Source of the DNA: Taeniopygia guttata
Taxonomy: Eukaryota; Chordata; Aves; Passeriformes; Estrildidae
Length of the DNA stretch: 64,000 nt
Direction: 5' to 3'
Assembly: GCF_048771995.1 (NCBI RefSeq)
Contig: NC_133050.1
Span: forward strand, 5,344,501 to 5,408,500
Under the pieces are notes generated by a model, which worked only from the letters and a program-made list of their open reading frames with translations, was not told where the DNA came from and ran no database searches. Below, one piece after another: positions 31,801-46,800 of the stretch. Made by a program: the position numbers and the translations under genes. Numbering within the stretch: the first letter of the stretch is position 1; each line of letters starts with the position of its first letter.

Positions 31801-34800
31801 GGCAGCCTTTAAAATGGCAAAAAGATGCTGCCTGTCCCCACCCAGTGAGGCTGTCGCTGTTGGTCACCAGCCAAGGTTACTTGCACGTTCTGTTTCCCTC
31901 TGACACTTTTGTCACAGACTGGGATAAGCTGAAATCCTCATGGCTGAATGGCTACAAGTTGCAGGAGCTTTGTATTTGGTCAGGTAGATGAGGAATTTGC
32001 TGCTGCTAAGCAGCTGTGGCCATGGCTGTGAGAGTGGGACCCTTTGTTTTTATTTACGTTGTTTTGACAGTACGAGGGATTAAAGTGAGTTCAGTTCACA
32101 CTGCTTAGTTGTGACTTACAAAGCCACTTCCATCAGCACCAGTGGGACTGAAAATCAGATTTAGGCAATATTGCATCAGTCCAGAGTGTTGCCACTGCAA
32201 AGCCCCAGTGTCATTGTGCTTGGCTGTGTGGCATCCTTTTTATAGCAGGCATGACTGTCCCACAGTCACGACCTCCTGAGTGTGTGGTAAGTGTGTCAGC
32301 TTCTTGATTGTGAGCATGTGGGAGTAAAGGCAGGGGGAAAACCGCTGTGTGGAAAGCAGCTCTTGGAAGTGTGGTGCAGGTACACATGTCTGATGCTGCA
32401 GCTTCCAAGCTGGTGAAAGCTTTTTGGCATTAGTGTTGCATATGAATCAGCCTAAGAATGGCATTGCAAATAAATGTCTTGAGGGGGTAGTAGGAATGAC
32501 TTACCTGAGTGGTGGGAGAGAAATGTGCTCACCTTCTCACAGTGCTGTCACCTAAGGTTTCCAAAATGCCTACGTTTGTCAAAAAAAAAAAAGAAAAAAA
32601 AGGGCGAGGGAGAAAATAAATGAATAAAGTTCAGTCTAGCCACAGGTATTTTATTAAATCAGCCGACTTTATTTCACACCCTGCTGTACAAGAATATAGT
32701 CTGAGGTACAGGTACAACCTGAGCTGTTCCAGCTCAGGTTGGAACACAACTCTGAGCTACTTCAGGAATAGATGAATCAGCACTTAACACATGGAGCAGA
32801 AGAACGTTTTCCTTTTGTTCATGTGATGCTGCAAGTGTGGTAGGCTCTGCCCTTGGCTGGAAAGGGCAGGAGTTGTGGTGTGTGGTGTGAGCAGGTGAAA
32901 GAAAAGTGTTTCAGACAAGCCTGGCAAACCCTGTGTGTTTCAGTGTTTGCCAAGAGCAGTTCTGTGGTGGATTTGTTGACTTGGCCAGTATTTCAAGTTT
33001 AGTGGTATTTTTAATAGGGAAACTGCTGCTCTGCAGCAGATGCTGCCTTTGGGTTTGTGATGCATGGTGTGTGGTTTCCTTTCAGCTCGCTATCAGAATG
33101 AGCTGGCAGGTGTGGACACAGAGCTGCTGGCTGAGCGATTTTACTATCAAGCCCTTTCTGTTGCACCACAAGTTGGTGAGTGACTTACCATGAATTTATA
33201 TGTTAAAATAATATTGCTGCGATATAAGAACAATGTAATGCTACACTGGTTAGGTTTATATCCTGCAGCTGAGAGAGGACTGCTTTTATCCTCTGGTTAA
33301 AGTTGCTTCCTTCGAGAACTTCTTTTGTTGGGCTTTTAGATTTTTTTAATTGGATTTTCTCTGTCTCTGCTGGGAGGTTTTCAGGTGATTTTTCTTTTGC
33401 TGGCAAACCAAACAGAGGAGCTAAAGCCAGGGTGCTCTTTACCGGTGACCTCACTGTACTCATCTGAGAACCTCTGAGAAGCTCAGACTTCCCTGACTGT
33501 GGTGATGCTGTACCTCTGGGCTAAGCACAGATCCAGCTCTCCATTGCCAGGAGCAGAGCATTATCAGTCACCTTCCCCTTTTATCCATGAAAAAAAAACA
33601 TCTCATGTGCTGCTTCCTCCTTCAGAAGTGCCTCCTTCTGGGAACACATCAGTGCTGGAGTACAGGGCGTGTCATACCTTAAAGTGTGTGATTCCAGCCA
33701 GATGTTCTCTACATGATGTATTTGCAGAGTTCCCACTATTTGAAAGGCTGGTCCCAAATAAAAGTGGCAGAAGTTTCTGCACTACAGGAGCTGCAGTAGA
33801 ACTCTCAGGTGCTGATAAGATGATGTCTCTGTCAGGGAATATGGAGTCAAGGCCACACCACTCTTAATACAAAGGAGGAGGTGTTGTTTGCTCTTCTGTC
33901 TTACATAGATAACTGGCACAAGGCGGGGAGGATCTAAAAGCTCTGTAAAATGGAAAACAGACCCTGCATGGTGGAAGTCCAGACCTTTGTACTACAGCTT
34001 TACTACTCTTTGTGTCTTCTGGCTTCCCTCCTCTGTGGAAATGTAGTGAAAGGGAAAAGATCTCCTTTCTAGCCAGGGCCATTGGAGAATTCCAAGTAAA
34101 TTCCTTTACCCCTTTCCTTCCTGACAGGAATGCCCTTCAACCAACTGGGGACATTGGCAGGGAGCAAATACTACAATGTGGAAGCGACCTACTGCTACTT
34201 ACGCTGGTGAGTTCTTGCAGATCTGCATGTCCTGAGCAGGGAAGCCTTGCACTGCTGCTGTGGGTGCCAGATCCTCTTCTCCTTACTTTGAACTTGGCAC
34301 TGTTTTTGGCAAATGAATTTTAGGAGAAGGGAAAGAGGTGAGTTTGGTTTGCCCTTGAGTAGGACTGGTAATAATGAGAGTGAGCCTCGGTCAAACCAAA
34401 CCAAACCATTGTGCTACCCGTGCAGGGCTGTACCTGGAGGGCTTTGCCCAAGCTCCCTGTGTGAGCTGGAGAGCCAGGCTGGAAGTGGGTTGGAGGTGCT
34501 GAGGGAGGCACCCTGTGGTGTGAGCTGGGTGGAATTCCTGGCTTGAAGGCACTGATTTGAGAATATGTGTTAAGCAGGGCAGGCGGAAGCTGTGAGGCAA
34601 CTGAGGTGCAATTCCCAGCATTGGTGGGAGTTTAGTGCCCAGCATGTTCAGACAGCAGCACTGGGTACCTGTCCTCATGCCTCAATGCCTGAATTACTTG
34701 CTAGTGAGTTAAAGCCCTAAAGTATGAGCAGCCTTGTGGAGAAGTAACTTTGGCTGTGTCCTGTTTCGGTGCTTTAGCATCCAGTCTGAAGTGTCCTTCG

Positions 34801-37800
34801 AAGGTGCCTATGGGAACCTGAAGCGGCTGTATGACAAAGCAGCCAAGATGTATCATCAGCTGAAGAAATGTGAAACCAGGAAGCTGTCTCCAAGCAAGAA
34901 ACGGTAAGAAGGGAAAGAAAAGGAGAGGTGCAGGCTGAGAGTTTGCAGTGCCACTAGTGTATCCTCTGGGTTGAGAGTAATGTCTTTGTGGGAAGTGGAG
35001 CTGTTAGATGGGCCATTTCAGCACGGCGTCTGTTGCCAAATTTTGAGAGCCCCACTCTAGATCCCAATCTTGCTGTCTTGGGTCATAATTTCAGGAGAAA
35101 AGCTAAATGCTGGCCAGGTGTAGAGTTTGCATTGAGAGATTTTTCTCACTCATCTCTGGAGCTGGGTGCTATTTATGAGGGTTGGGGCATATTGGTGAAA
35201 GTTGGCAGTGTATAAACTTTCTTGTTTCTCTCCAGTTTCATCAGAATGAGACCTGATTTACCTGTTAATAGAGCTCTGTCAGGTGCCATGTCTGTGATAG
35301 AGCACCTGCTTTACAGTGTTTTCTCCTCCATCTTTTTAGAGGAAAAGACATTAAGAGGTTGCTGGTGAGCTTCATGTACCTGCAGAGTCTTTTGCAGCCA
35401 AAGAGCAGGTAAGGTTATGGTAGATTGTATCTTCTATTGACAACTGACAGTAGCAGGCACTCAGAATTGGAAGGGATGGTTTCCTGTAAGACAACAGTGC
35501 CTGTGCTGAGGCTTTTTGCCAAAAGGCCCAAGACTTTGGACTGTCCTTGCATGGAGCATGAAGATTGTGTTTCCAGGGGAGGCCGAAATACCAAAGAGTT
35601 AAATACTTGGTGACTTGTCTAAATCAAGCCAGCCTGAGTGCGTGCTGAGCTCCTGGGCCTTGCATCTGCCTCTGTGCTGTGCCTTTGGTGTTTGCTTACC
35701 CCATGCAGTCAGCAGATGCTTTTTCCTGGCAAGCCCTGTACTCAGGCTGATGGGACAGCAAAGAGTTGCTGTCTACACATGTGTGGGGCTGTTCCTGCAC
35801 TTAGAGGTCTGTAACCAAACACCTTGTTCAACAAAACACCAAAACCTGATTGTGTTGGAATAAATGGGAAGCTTTGTATAGCTGTGTGATTTTGGGCTTC
35901 TAGATTTTTTATTGGATTTTCTCTGTCTCTGCTGGGAGGTTTTCAGGTGATTTTAAATAAGCCTCTTACTGCTTGAAACAGAACAGGTGTTTTAAAGGGC
36001 TTAGATACAAACTACAGTTAAATTTATTGTGGAATGGTTTAGGTTGGAAGGGACCTTTTGGGAGTCTGGTACTTCCCCAAAGTAGTGTTCAGTGTGGAAG
36101 TAGATGCAGATGTGAAGTTGGATGAGCTTGCTCAGAGTCTCATCTCACTGAGTTTTGACTGGATCCAAGGACAGAAATCCCACACTGGATCCCACACTTT
36201 CTGGTCCCCTTTCCAGTGTTTGACCACCTTCACCATAGAATTTTTTTCTCCTTGCGTCTAATCTCTTTTTTCTTTTCTGTAGTGTGTACCCATAATCTCT
36301 CTTCTTTTTGCTGTGCACCATTAAGGAGAGTCTTATTCAGTCCTCTGTTATCACCTGTTTGGCATCTGGAAACAGAAGACACCCTGCATGCCTTCTGTCT
36401 TTCAGGCTGAACAAACTTGATTCTCTTTGCCTCTTCTCATACATCATGTTCTCTGTTCCTCTGCTGGACTAAATCCAGTTTGGCAGTGTGTTTTTGTTTG
36501 GTGGTTTCTTTGTCCTGTGGACCCAAAGACCAGATACAGTGCTCCAGATGCCACCTTGTGAGTGCATGGAGGAGGAGAACACGTCCTCAACCTGCTGGCT
36601 CTGCCCTTGTTCATGCAGCCCAGTATGGGATTGGCTTTCCAATACTGCCTTGTACTGAGGTGGAGCTACAAGGCTCCTCTAATATCCACTTAACGTGTAT
36701 TTAGAATATAGGAAGTTCGGGAATTACCTTAATTTCCCATGCACAGTTTCCCCTGAAAAGGATTTGCTGGAAATTTCACAAATAAGTCTGTTTTGTAACT
36801 AGGAGGCTCCTACAGTCCATTGAATTATCTCATGGCTTCCTTTGAAGGACTGAACAGCTGTGGAGGATTTTGGAATATTCTGGGCTGCAGGAGAGACATA
36901 GGAGGAGGAAAATCTGAGTCCCATGTGTGTGACAGTGTAATACTTTTCACTGAGCAGTGCATCTAGAACTTTTGCTCCCATTAGCATTTAAGTGCCTCTT
37001 GTATCTTAATGGCCACTGCTGAGCTCCCAGGGGAAAATTAATCTGGTTTTTGGTGACCCATCTCTAAGTATTGTTTGTCTTTAGTTAAGCAGCTTTAAAG
37101 AGGAAAACATAATCTGATTAATGTCACTTCCTGTAGCTGTTGTTGCCTGCAGTATATTCCCTGGTGCTTCATCCTGCCTAGTGCTAAAGGCCAGCCGGAC
37201 TGCCAGTTTTGTTTCAGTTTCTGAGCAGACATGCCAGGAGCATAAGTCTTGAGTTAATAATTCTTAATTATTTTTCACTCTTTTTAAGCTCTTTGGATTC
37301 TGAGCTGACATCTCTCTGCCAGTCTGTGCTGGAGGATTTCAACCTGTGCTTGTTCTACCTGCCCTCTCCTCCTAACCTGAGCTCAACCAGTGAAGATGAA
37401 GAAGAGTATGAGAGTGGCTACTCCTTCCTTCCTGATCTCCTGATCTTTCGCATGGTGATCATCTGCCTTATGAGCGTTCACAGCCTCAAGAGGGCAGGTA
37501 ACCAGTGCTTTGTGTGGAAATTTCGTGGTGAGCACCCAGCAGCACAGTTAGGCTGGAGATGCTGTCTGCACTGGTGTAGTGCTCACCTCCTCCATCTCAC
37601 TGTGCTGTCTGCTTGCAGGTTCCAAGCAGTACAGTGCAGCCATTGCCTTCACACTGGCTCTCTTCTCTCACCTGATAAATCATGTCAATATTCGCCTCCA
37701 GGCTGAGCTAGAAGAAGGGGAAAATCCTGTCCCAGCCTTTCAGAGTGATGGCACAGGTAAGAGAACAGAGACAGCAGCACCTGGGTCCCCCAGGTCACCT

Positions 37801-40800
37801 GCCTACAGGGCTGTCTTTCCCCTGTCTGCCCTTTCTCCCCTGGGCATGGGTTTTGTAGTGCAGAGGTGTTATTGATCTTTTACTTCTGGTCTGGAATCCC
37901 CAAGATGGTTGATGTGCTGAGTTGTCTCTTCTTGTATGCTCTTTCTGAGTATCTGAATCACTGCAGGATGGACATGTTGCTTTATAAGGAGATTGGTTTC
38001 TGTATCTCTTGGAAGCTCATTCATCATCTGTTTATCCCAATCTGAGATTTTATTCTCTGTCTCTGTTTGCTGTTGTTTACTGGCTGCTCTCCTCCTCCTT
38101 GAGGAGATGATCTCAGGTAAAACACCTGGGCTGAGTGAGGCAGAAGGGGCAGAGTGGGGCTGAAGGCGACAGGCCCTCTCAGCATACCTCAGTTCTGCTC
38201 AGGCAAGGGTGACTCTTGAATTGCTGGGGGATTTTTTGAGCAGTGACTAAAACTACTAAACCTTTTCCCTAGAAACAGTCCATTGGCAATACCTCACTGA
38301 ATGCAGGGTGAGGGAGTTTCTGGTAAAAGCAGCAATGAACGACCCCTCCTCTGCAGGTTTTGAAGCTGTCACAGTGATCCAGGGCTGCTAGAAAGGTTCC
38401 ATGCATGTTGGTCAAGAAAGAGATTGGGTCAGGACAGTGTAGTTACAGAACACATGTCCCTGCTCTGCTCAGTGGGTCACTCAGCTCTGACTGTAGAAAG
38501 CTGGGGAGGAGAATTAGAATTCAGCTGTGTTCTATTCTGGTTTAGCAGCCTTGAGCACTGAGGCTGCCTGGTAGCAGAGTAGCCCAGCTTGGGCAGTAGG
38601 AATCCTGGCTTCACAGGTGCTTTGAGAAAGTGAATCTTTCTTCTGGGGGTGGAAGATACCGATGGAAGTGATGGCTGAAGTTTGCAGCTCTGGTTTTCTG
38701 GATCCAGAGCTGGCCAGCAGCAGCCTGAGGAACACACTGTAACTTTAACTTACATTCTCCCTGTAAATGCAGATGAGCAGGAGCCACGGGAGGCTGTGAA
38801 CTCAATTGAGAAGGAAGCTGAAGCTGAGCTGGCCAATCATCAGCCCAGCGAGGAGCAGCGGAAGAACGACTGCAAGAAAAGCAAGAAGTACTCTCGTCTG
38901 TCCTGCCTGCGCCGCCGCCGCCACCCCCAGAAGGTGGATGAGAGCGACCTGAGTGAGGGCTTTGACTCTGACTCCAGCCAGAGCTCCATCAAGGGCAGTG
39001 ATGGCTCAGAGAGTGGTTCAGACAAGAGTGATGAGGAAGCAGAAGCTGCTTTTGATGTGGAGACAGACTCCGACATGAACAGCCAAGAATCTCGGTCTGA
39101 CTTGGAGGACATGGAGGATGAACCGGGTGAGGAAGGAAGCAGCCAAGGCAAAAGTGGGCCCAAAGAGGCCCTAAAAAACTGTGTGGATAGCAGTGGGCTG
39201 AGGGACTCCAAGAGCCCAAGCATCTCCAAAACTGAAGCTGTAGATCCAGCAGTCAATGGGCCAGCTTCCCTGAGCACTAATGATGCAAGCATAGCCAGTA
39301 ATCTCCAGGCCATGTCCACCCAGCTGTTCCAGACCAAACGCTGCTTTCGCTTGGCTCCCACGTTCAGCAACATCCTCCTGAAACCCAGCAGTGAACCACC
39401 TGCCTTGAAGGGTGGGATAGAGAGCAAGCCATGTGTCAATGGAGATCTGGAGAAGCCCAGCTTGGCAGAGCAAGGTAAGGGCCTTGTTATTGCAATTATG
39501 TGTAGAAAACTGCAAACTATAGCAGTCTGTTTGCTAAAGTCACCATTTCCCTTGGTGCTAGCTCTCCTTTGGTTAGATTTGGAGGAGCAGGTTGCCCAAG
39601 TAGTGGGCAGGCCTTGGGTTGGAGATTTGCTGACAGAGGAGCTTTACTTTTACATTGCCCAGCATGCAGGAGTATGTGCACTGAGCCAACCAGGGTTACC
39701 AGAGCAACTACTGTTCTTCAGACTAAATGCTGAGCAGCTGTGATAATCACGGGCTCACAGGCTAGTTTGTTTGGAAGGAACTTTAAAGCCCATGTCATTT
39801 CATGCACTCTTGCACTAGGTTGCTCCAACCTGACCTTAAACACTTCAGGGATGGGGCAGCCACAGCTGCTCTTGGCAACCTGTGCCAGAGCTTCACCACC
39901 CTCCCAGGGAGCAATTGCTTCCTAATACCACATTTAAATTTGCCTTCCTTCAGTTTAAAACCATTCCCCTTTGTCCCATCCAGGACCTTGTGAAAGTCCC
40001 TCACCCTTCTGGAGCCCCTTTAGGCAGTGGAAGGAGCTCTGAAGTCTCCCTGGAGCCTTTACTTCTCTAAGCTGAACACCCCCAGCTCTCCCAGCCTGTC
40101 TCCAGAGCAGAGGGGCTGCAGCCCCTGGATCATCTCTGTGGCCTCCTCTGGACTCACTCCAGCAGCTCCTCGTCCTCCCAGTGCTGGGGACCCAGAGCTG
40201 GAGGCAGCTCTGCAGGGAAGGGTCTCAGCAGAGCAGAGGGGCAGAATTTCCCCTTCACACGCTGCCCACGCTGTTGGGGACAAGCCCAGGACAGTGTTGG
40301 CTTGCTGGGCCCCCAGTGCACGTTGCCAAGGCGTGCTGAGCCATCAACCCATCCCCATGATCCTTCTCAGGGCTGCTCTCCATCCATTCTCTCCCAGCCT
40401 GCGTTTGTGCTTGGGGGTGCCTCAATACAGGTGCAACATTTCTCCTTGCCTTTGCTATTCCTTCTGGGGCTGACACAGGCCCAACTTTCCAGCCTGTCCA
40501 GGTTCCTCTGGTGCCATCCCTTCCCTCCAGTGTGTGACCCCACCACACAACTCAGTGTTGTCAGCGAGCTGGCTGAGGGTGCACTTGATCTCAGTGTCTG
40601 ACACCAGCAAAGGTGGTAAAAAGTGCTGGTCCCAGCCCCTGAGGATGCCCCTTGTCACTGGTCTCCACTTGGACATTGAGCTGTTGGCTGCAGCTCTTTA
40701 ACCATGACTATCCAGCCAAGTTGTCATCAACTAAGTGGTCTATCCATCAAATCCATGTCTGTCCAGTTAAGAAACAAGAATGTTGTGCAGGACAGTGTCA

Positions 40801-43800
40801 AATGCTCTGCACAAACCCAGGTGGATGAGGTCGGTTGCTCTTCCCTCATCCTCCACTGCTGTAACCCCATTGTAGAAGGCCAATGAATTTTTCAGGCACA
40901 ATTTGCTATAGTGAAGCCATTTTGGCTCCAGAGGATGATTCCAGCAGGTATTAAAAATTGCATCTTCCCTTTTCCCTTTGTGAAATATCTAATCAGACAC
41001 TTAGTATTGCTTCTGGTGTCAGGGCAGATGAGGGACAGGAAGTTTTCCATGAGATGACAGATTATCAGCCCAATGCTCGTGTAGAAGTTTGTGTGGATGA
41101 TGTGACTCAGGTGCATGTGAGAGGTGTTGAGGGCCTCTCTGTGACCCCCCAGATGTGCTTCACTGACTGTTGCATGCTGAACTCCTGGGAGCTGCACAGC
41201 AGGTGGAGCTGCTGTGTCTCCTTTACCACTCAGCTTACACAGCTGAGTGATGTTCTGGGCAAAAACAGCTGGAAAGGGAGAGCTGACAAACTGCAGGGAA
41301 TTGTTTGTGTTTCACATAAAACTACTTGGGCCTGTTCAGTCTTGTTTTTCATTCCTCCCAGCTTCCCTGGAGCAAGGAAACATTCTACATCGTGCTGCCA
41401 AATCCAGCTGGTTACAGCACTGGCAAGATTCAGGCTTTGCCTGGGCCAGCATTTGAAGGCACAGTATTAGATCATGTTAGTGTTGACTGGCTCATGGCAC
41501 TGCTCCATGGCCACATCAAAGAAATGGGTGTTAAAGGAAGAAACAAATGGCTTTGGTCTGTTTAACCTTTCCCTCAGTGGTTATCTCGCTGTTGCAGCTC
41601 CAGGAATGTGTGGCCACAATACCTTTACAGGTGTAGAAAACGAGAGATGGAATGAGTTCACAGTGTACTTTTTAGCTTTGGGTTCTCCTCATTTGTGCTG
41701 TATCCAAACTGCTTTTTCATGGTGTAACACTGTCAGTGGTGGGCTCTGAATAAATCACTCCTTGTGATTCCAAGGGTTTGTGGAATGCTCATAGGAAGCA
41801 ATGGTAGCACTGGAAATGAGGGTCTGTAAAACGTGTGGGTGATTCCCACCCTGACCTCAGGTCACTTGTGTCACACGAGATTCCACTGGCAATGCCTTTG
41901 AGATCCTCAGCTCTGGAGAGGTAGAAGAGTGCAAAGAATATGTTCAATATTTAAAATTCTCTGAGTCACAGGACAGCCCTGCCATTTCCTGCTCTTGCCA
42001 GGCTCCAAGCTGGGAGCATGTTGGCCTCAGGGCTTAGTTCCCTGCAGGAGCTGCTCTGGTCCTCGTGCTGCCCCACTCTGTCAGCGTGGAGGCTGCTGCA
42101 GAGGTTAGGCATTGGTCAAACCTTCACAGGGAGATTTTAACCCTCTTATCCCAAGGAGGAAGGAAATGCAGGGGTGATACACTCTAGTAACAGCACAGGG
42201 GACAGAGACTGCTTTTGTGAGGATGTGTGGAGGCACCTAGTATTTCAACTCTGCTATTGCCAGCCCAGTTCTGTTCTGATACCAGCAGGGCTTGGCATCT
42301 CAGGGGGTTTAGCAGCTGCCATCTTGTGCTTGCCTTTGTTTTCCAGATGATGTGTCTGACTCAGAAGAAAGCATTTCAAGTAACAAATCCTGCAGAAATG
42401 AGCGATCCCTTCAGGAGAAGTTGGAGATTGTGACCAATGAAGGGCTGCTGCTTACTGTCAAGGTGTTCCTGGACTGGCTGAGGACAAACACAGACCTCAT
42501 CATTATGTGTGCTCAGGTGGGGATGGTGTCAGGGCTCTCTACAAGGTTGTGTCAGCTTCCCTGAGGTGGTTGCAGCCATGGCCCCAGTCCTGAGCAGAGG
42601 GTGATGTTATGTCCCCCAGCAGCTGAATTAAACTAATCTGAGCCTAAGAGGGATGGTGAGATTTACGCTTCATAAAGTATTCTGAGCATTGTGGGATACT
42701 GGAAGGCCTAAGCTGCCTAGTTGTTGTATGCATCTGTCATGACATTTTCTATGGCCTTTTGTGTTCTGTTCCTGCAGAGCTCTCAGAGCCTGTGGAACAG
42801 GCTGTCTGTGCTCCTGAACCTTCTGCCTTCAGCTGCAGACCTGCAGGAATCAGGTACTGGAGAAAGAAGTGGAAATGTCATGTTTCACCAAGCCTAGTCA
42901 TCAGTAATTCCCAGGGTGTGTGAGAACCCAGGGAGGGAGGTTTCCAAGTAGCAGTTTTTATAAGCACAATAGGAAGTAAAGCATGCATGTGTTGTTTTTT
43001 TTTTTTTGTTTAAACACCATTCCAGTTAAATACTGTCCCATAGTCTTTCAAATCATGTAATCATAGAACATCCTGAGTTGGAAGAAACCCCTCGCCTTGC
43101 TCCAGGATTGAGTTCAACTCTGGTCCTGACAGGACAACCCCAAAAATCATACACAAAAATGCATTAATGTTGCTGGCAGCATACTGAAACACTGGCCACC
43201 AGCATGTGAGAATCCATGTGTGGCCAACAGGAGTGAAATTCACTGCCAATAGCAGGAGTAAGGCTGTGATTTTGCCATGGTAATCCTGGAAAATAGTTTC
43301 GGAGCTCCAACTGCTCATGATGTGCTCTCTTCAGGGCTGAGCCTGAAGTTCCCAATGGTTTATGAGAAGGGGAGTTTAAACACGGTTGCTCATTAGTTGG
43401 AATAGGTGGGAAAGCTGTCCTTCCAAACAGAGGATTTCCCAGAGTCCCCTGACAGATTGTTTGGGAGAGTTGCTCTTTATATTGTGAGTGTTCTTGTGGT
43501 TCCTCTTCAAGCTGGTGCTCACAGAACATGTTCCATTAACACCTCTGCCGAGGACCATTACAGATCATGTGCCTTAAAGCAGTTCTCCTCTAAGCCCCAC
43601 CATCAGTTGTTCTGCTCTCCTTCTTGTCCCTCCTCTCCAGGGCTGGCCCTGTGTGATGAAGTCAAAGACATCCTGAGTGATGCTGAGCTCCCAGACCTGA
43701 AGGCCAACCTGCTGCTCCCTGAAGACGTGGCCCTGCGCAATCTCCCGCCTCTGAAAAATGCACACAAGAGGTTTAACTTCGAGCAGGATCGGCCCATTTT

Positions 43801-46800
43801 CTCAGCAGTTGAGGAGGTGAGTTGGGATAAATCCTGAAGAAAATCAGACTTGGATTCTTGTGATACGTGGTTCCTTTTCCTAGCACTGAAGGCCTGAGCA
43901 GAGGTTTCTGGAGCAGGTGTGGCAGCGTGCTGCTGATGTTTCCTAAGATTTCCTTGGGTTGGGGAAGCCCCAGACTGCTGGCACCCCTGAACCTTCTGGC
44001 CAGCTGTAGCCTTTCCCACAGCCCCCTCTGACTTCAGAAGAGATCAGAATCATCCATCAGGGCATTTACTATCGGTTCCTGCCTTTTCCAAAAGTGTGAG
44101 CTGCAGGTGGGCGCTGCCTCAGGCCACACCGTGGCTGTGGTGGCAGGCTGGTGACTGCTGCTGCTTCCTTGCAGTCTGTCGTGCGGATCTGCTGCATTCG
44201 GAGCTTCGGCCACTTCATTACCCACTTGCAAGGCAGCATCCTGCAGTTCAACTCAGAGCTTGGGATCTTCATCAGCATAGCACAGTCAGAGCAAGACAAC
44301 TTGTTGCACCAGGCCCAGGCTCAGTTTCACATGGTGAGTTCGTAGAGGTGAATGAATTCTCTGTATTCTCTGTTTCCTGTAGCTTACTATTAGGCTGTAA
44401 ATATAATCACAGATATCTGGGAGGAGATGAAAGTTCTGCTCCTTAAAGCCATTCCAGTGTCCCGTTTTCACTCTGGAAGTGTATGCTATGTCAGCTGGTG
44501 TGTTTCCTGCTAACTGATATGGAAGTTTGGTTTTGCAACTAGGCTGCAGAGGAAGCTCGTCGGAACAGGCTCATGAGAGACATGGCTCAGCTTCGGCTGC
44601 AGGTAGGAGACACCAGTTCCAGCCTGAAAACCAGCAGGGTAGTGGCTGGAATGTCAGAACCTGGGAAGGGAAGGGGGAACTCTGCTCCTGTCCCACACAG
44701 AGGCAGTAAGTCCATCCTGCATAGATCGAAGTGTAGAGGATCTCAGGTTGGAAGGGATTCCATAAGGATCACGGAGTCCAAGTCCCTGCTCCTCACAGAG
44801 CTACTTTAAACTGAATGCCCAAGGGTGTTCAGCCACTCCTTGAGCTCTGGCAGGCTTGGTGTGACAGCCACTTTCCTGGGGAGCTTCTTCCCCCTCTGAG
44901 GGAAGAACCTTTTCCTGACGTTCAGCCTGAAGTTGCCCTGATGCAGCAATGAAGCTAGAAATTAAATGTACCATTTCCTCATGTCCCATTGCTAGTCACT
45001 GAGGAGAGGAAGTCAGCATCTCCTGCTTGCTGACTCCCTCAAGGGGGGTTTAGGCTGTGATGGGGCAGTCACCCTCAGCCTTCTCTTTCCCAGGCTGAGC
45101 AAACTGACTGACCTCAGCCACTTGAGGCCTTTCTCCATCCTGGTCATCCTACTCTAGACACTGTCGGATATTTCAATGCCCCTCTTACATCAATGTGCCC
45201 AAACTGTTCACAGTACTCGTGGGGCCACACTGGGCAGTGCAGAATGAAATCCTCTTCTCTTGCTGACTCTTTGATGCATGCAGCCCTCTGGTTCTGTGTG
45301 CTTGGAGGTTGGAAGGGCCTGGTGGAGCTTTGCAGGGCAAGTCTTGCCCTGTTTGATGTGTGTTTCAGCATAAATGTGAAGCGAGTGTCTTTGCACGTGT
45401 GTTTTCAGCTGGAGGTGTCTCAGCTGGAGGGAAGTCTCCAGCAGCCCAAGGCACAGTCAGCCATGTCTCCTTACCTTGTTCCGGACACCCAGGCCCTCTG
45501 CCAGCACCTGGCTCTTGTCAAGCAGCTGGCCACCAGTGGGAGGTTCATAATCATCATCCCTCGAACAGGTATGGGGACTCCACAGCAGGTAACTGGCAGT
45601 GGCTGCCTGCCCCTGTCCCTTCTGTGCTGGGAGCAGGCCCCAGAGGCCTGGGTGGTGCCTTTCCCTCCTCCTGCTCTTATCCTTCACTTCATCTGGAACA
45701 GTTGCAACACCCTTTTGGTGTGTTCTTTTGGGGCCTGTTCTGTGTGTGGCCCATGCTTGAGATTTTGACAGTGTGTCAGAAGAGCTGAGAGGAGAGAGGT
45801 CCTGTTCCCTCCGTGCCTCTCCGGTGGCAGCTGTGCATTGGGCAGTGTTCTGTGGAGTGGGGAGTGCTTGATGCCTCTGGATTGGTTTGTAGAAGTAGAA
45901 CTGTAAACAAGATTGTTTTTGTTTTTTGTTTTTTTTTTTTTTTCTCCTGTTAGTTATCGATGGCCTAGACTTCCTGAAAAAGGAGAATGCCGGTGCTAGG
46001 GACAGCATTCGGTATCTGGAGGCGGAATTTAAAAAGGGAAACAGGTGAGAGCAGGGGAGGGGTGGGATTTTCCCTTGTTTTTGGAAGGGGTGGGCTTTGG
46101 GTGGGAGCAGGCTGTGGATCCCTTGGAGCAGAAGGAGGAGTGGGCCAAGGAGAAGCCAGACTTCAGGAATGGGAAGGCAGTGAAGGAGAAGATTCAGCAG
46201 CTGGTTCTTCAGCTGTGCTGGTAGTTGCTGCTCAGCTGTGAAGCACAGCTGCTTCTGAGCAATGGTGGAGTTGCATCTCTGTTGCCATATAAACTGGAGC
46301 AGTGACCTTTGCACTGCACTGAGAGTGCTGGAAGAGCTGGATTGTGCCCGGGTGCTCTGCAGAAACACAGCTGAAAGGACAAACTGCATCTCTGGGGTCA
46401 ATGTCAGGGCTGGTGGGCTTGAGACATGTGGTACTGAGAGCACCATGTGGGAATGGTGGTGAGGCAGGGAGGTGATCGAGGAGATTCACAGAGGATTCCT
46501 TGCATGGACCTTTGGGTGTTAGATTTGGGTTGGTGGAAGCCCTGCAGCACCCAGAGGAGCTGCTGTGGAGCACTGACTTGAGCCTCTGTGATGGTCTCCA
46601 TAGGAGCTCAGAGACTCTGCTTTCTCCTTAGGTACATTCGTTGCCAGAAGGATGTTGGGAAGAGCTTTGAGAGGCATAAATTGAAGAGACAAGATTTAGA
46701 TGCCTGGTAAGATTCAACATCTGAAGGTGTCTGAGCCTGGTTCGCAGCAGGCAGGTGGCTTTGGGGAGAGGTGTTAGCACTGGGATCTATTGCAGAGCTT

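Noticed and set aside
38840-39439. Minus-strand frame of 199 codons
   Set aside because: Exact antisense of SMG5 exon 12, whose serine-rich codons leave the complement open.
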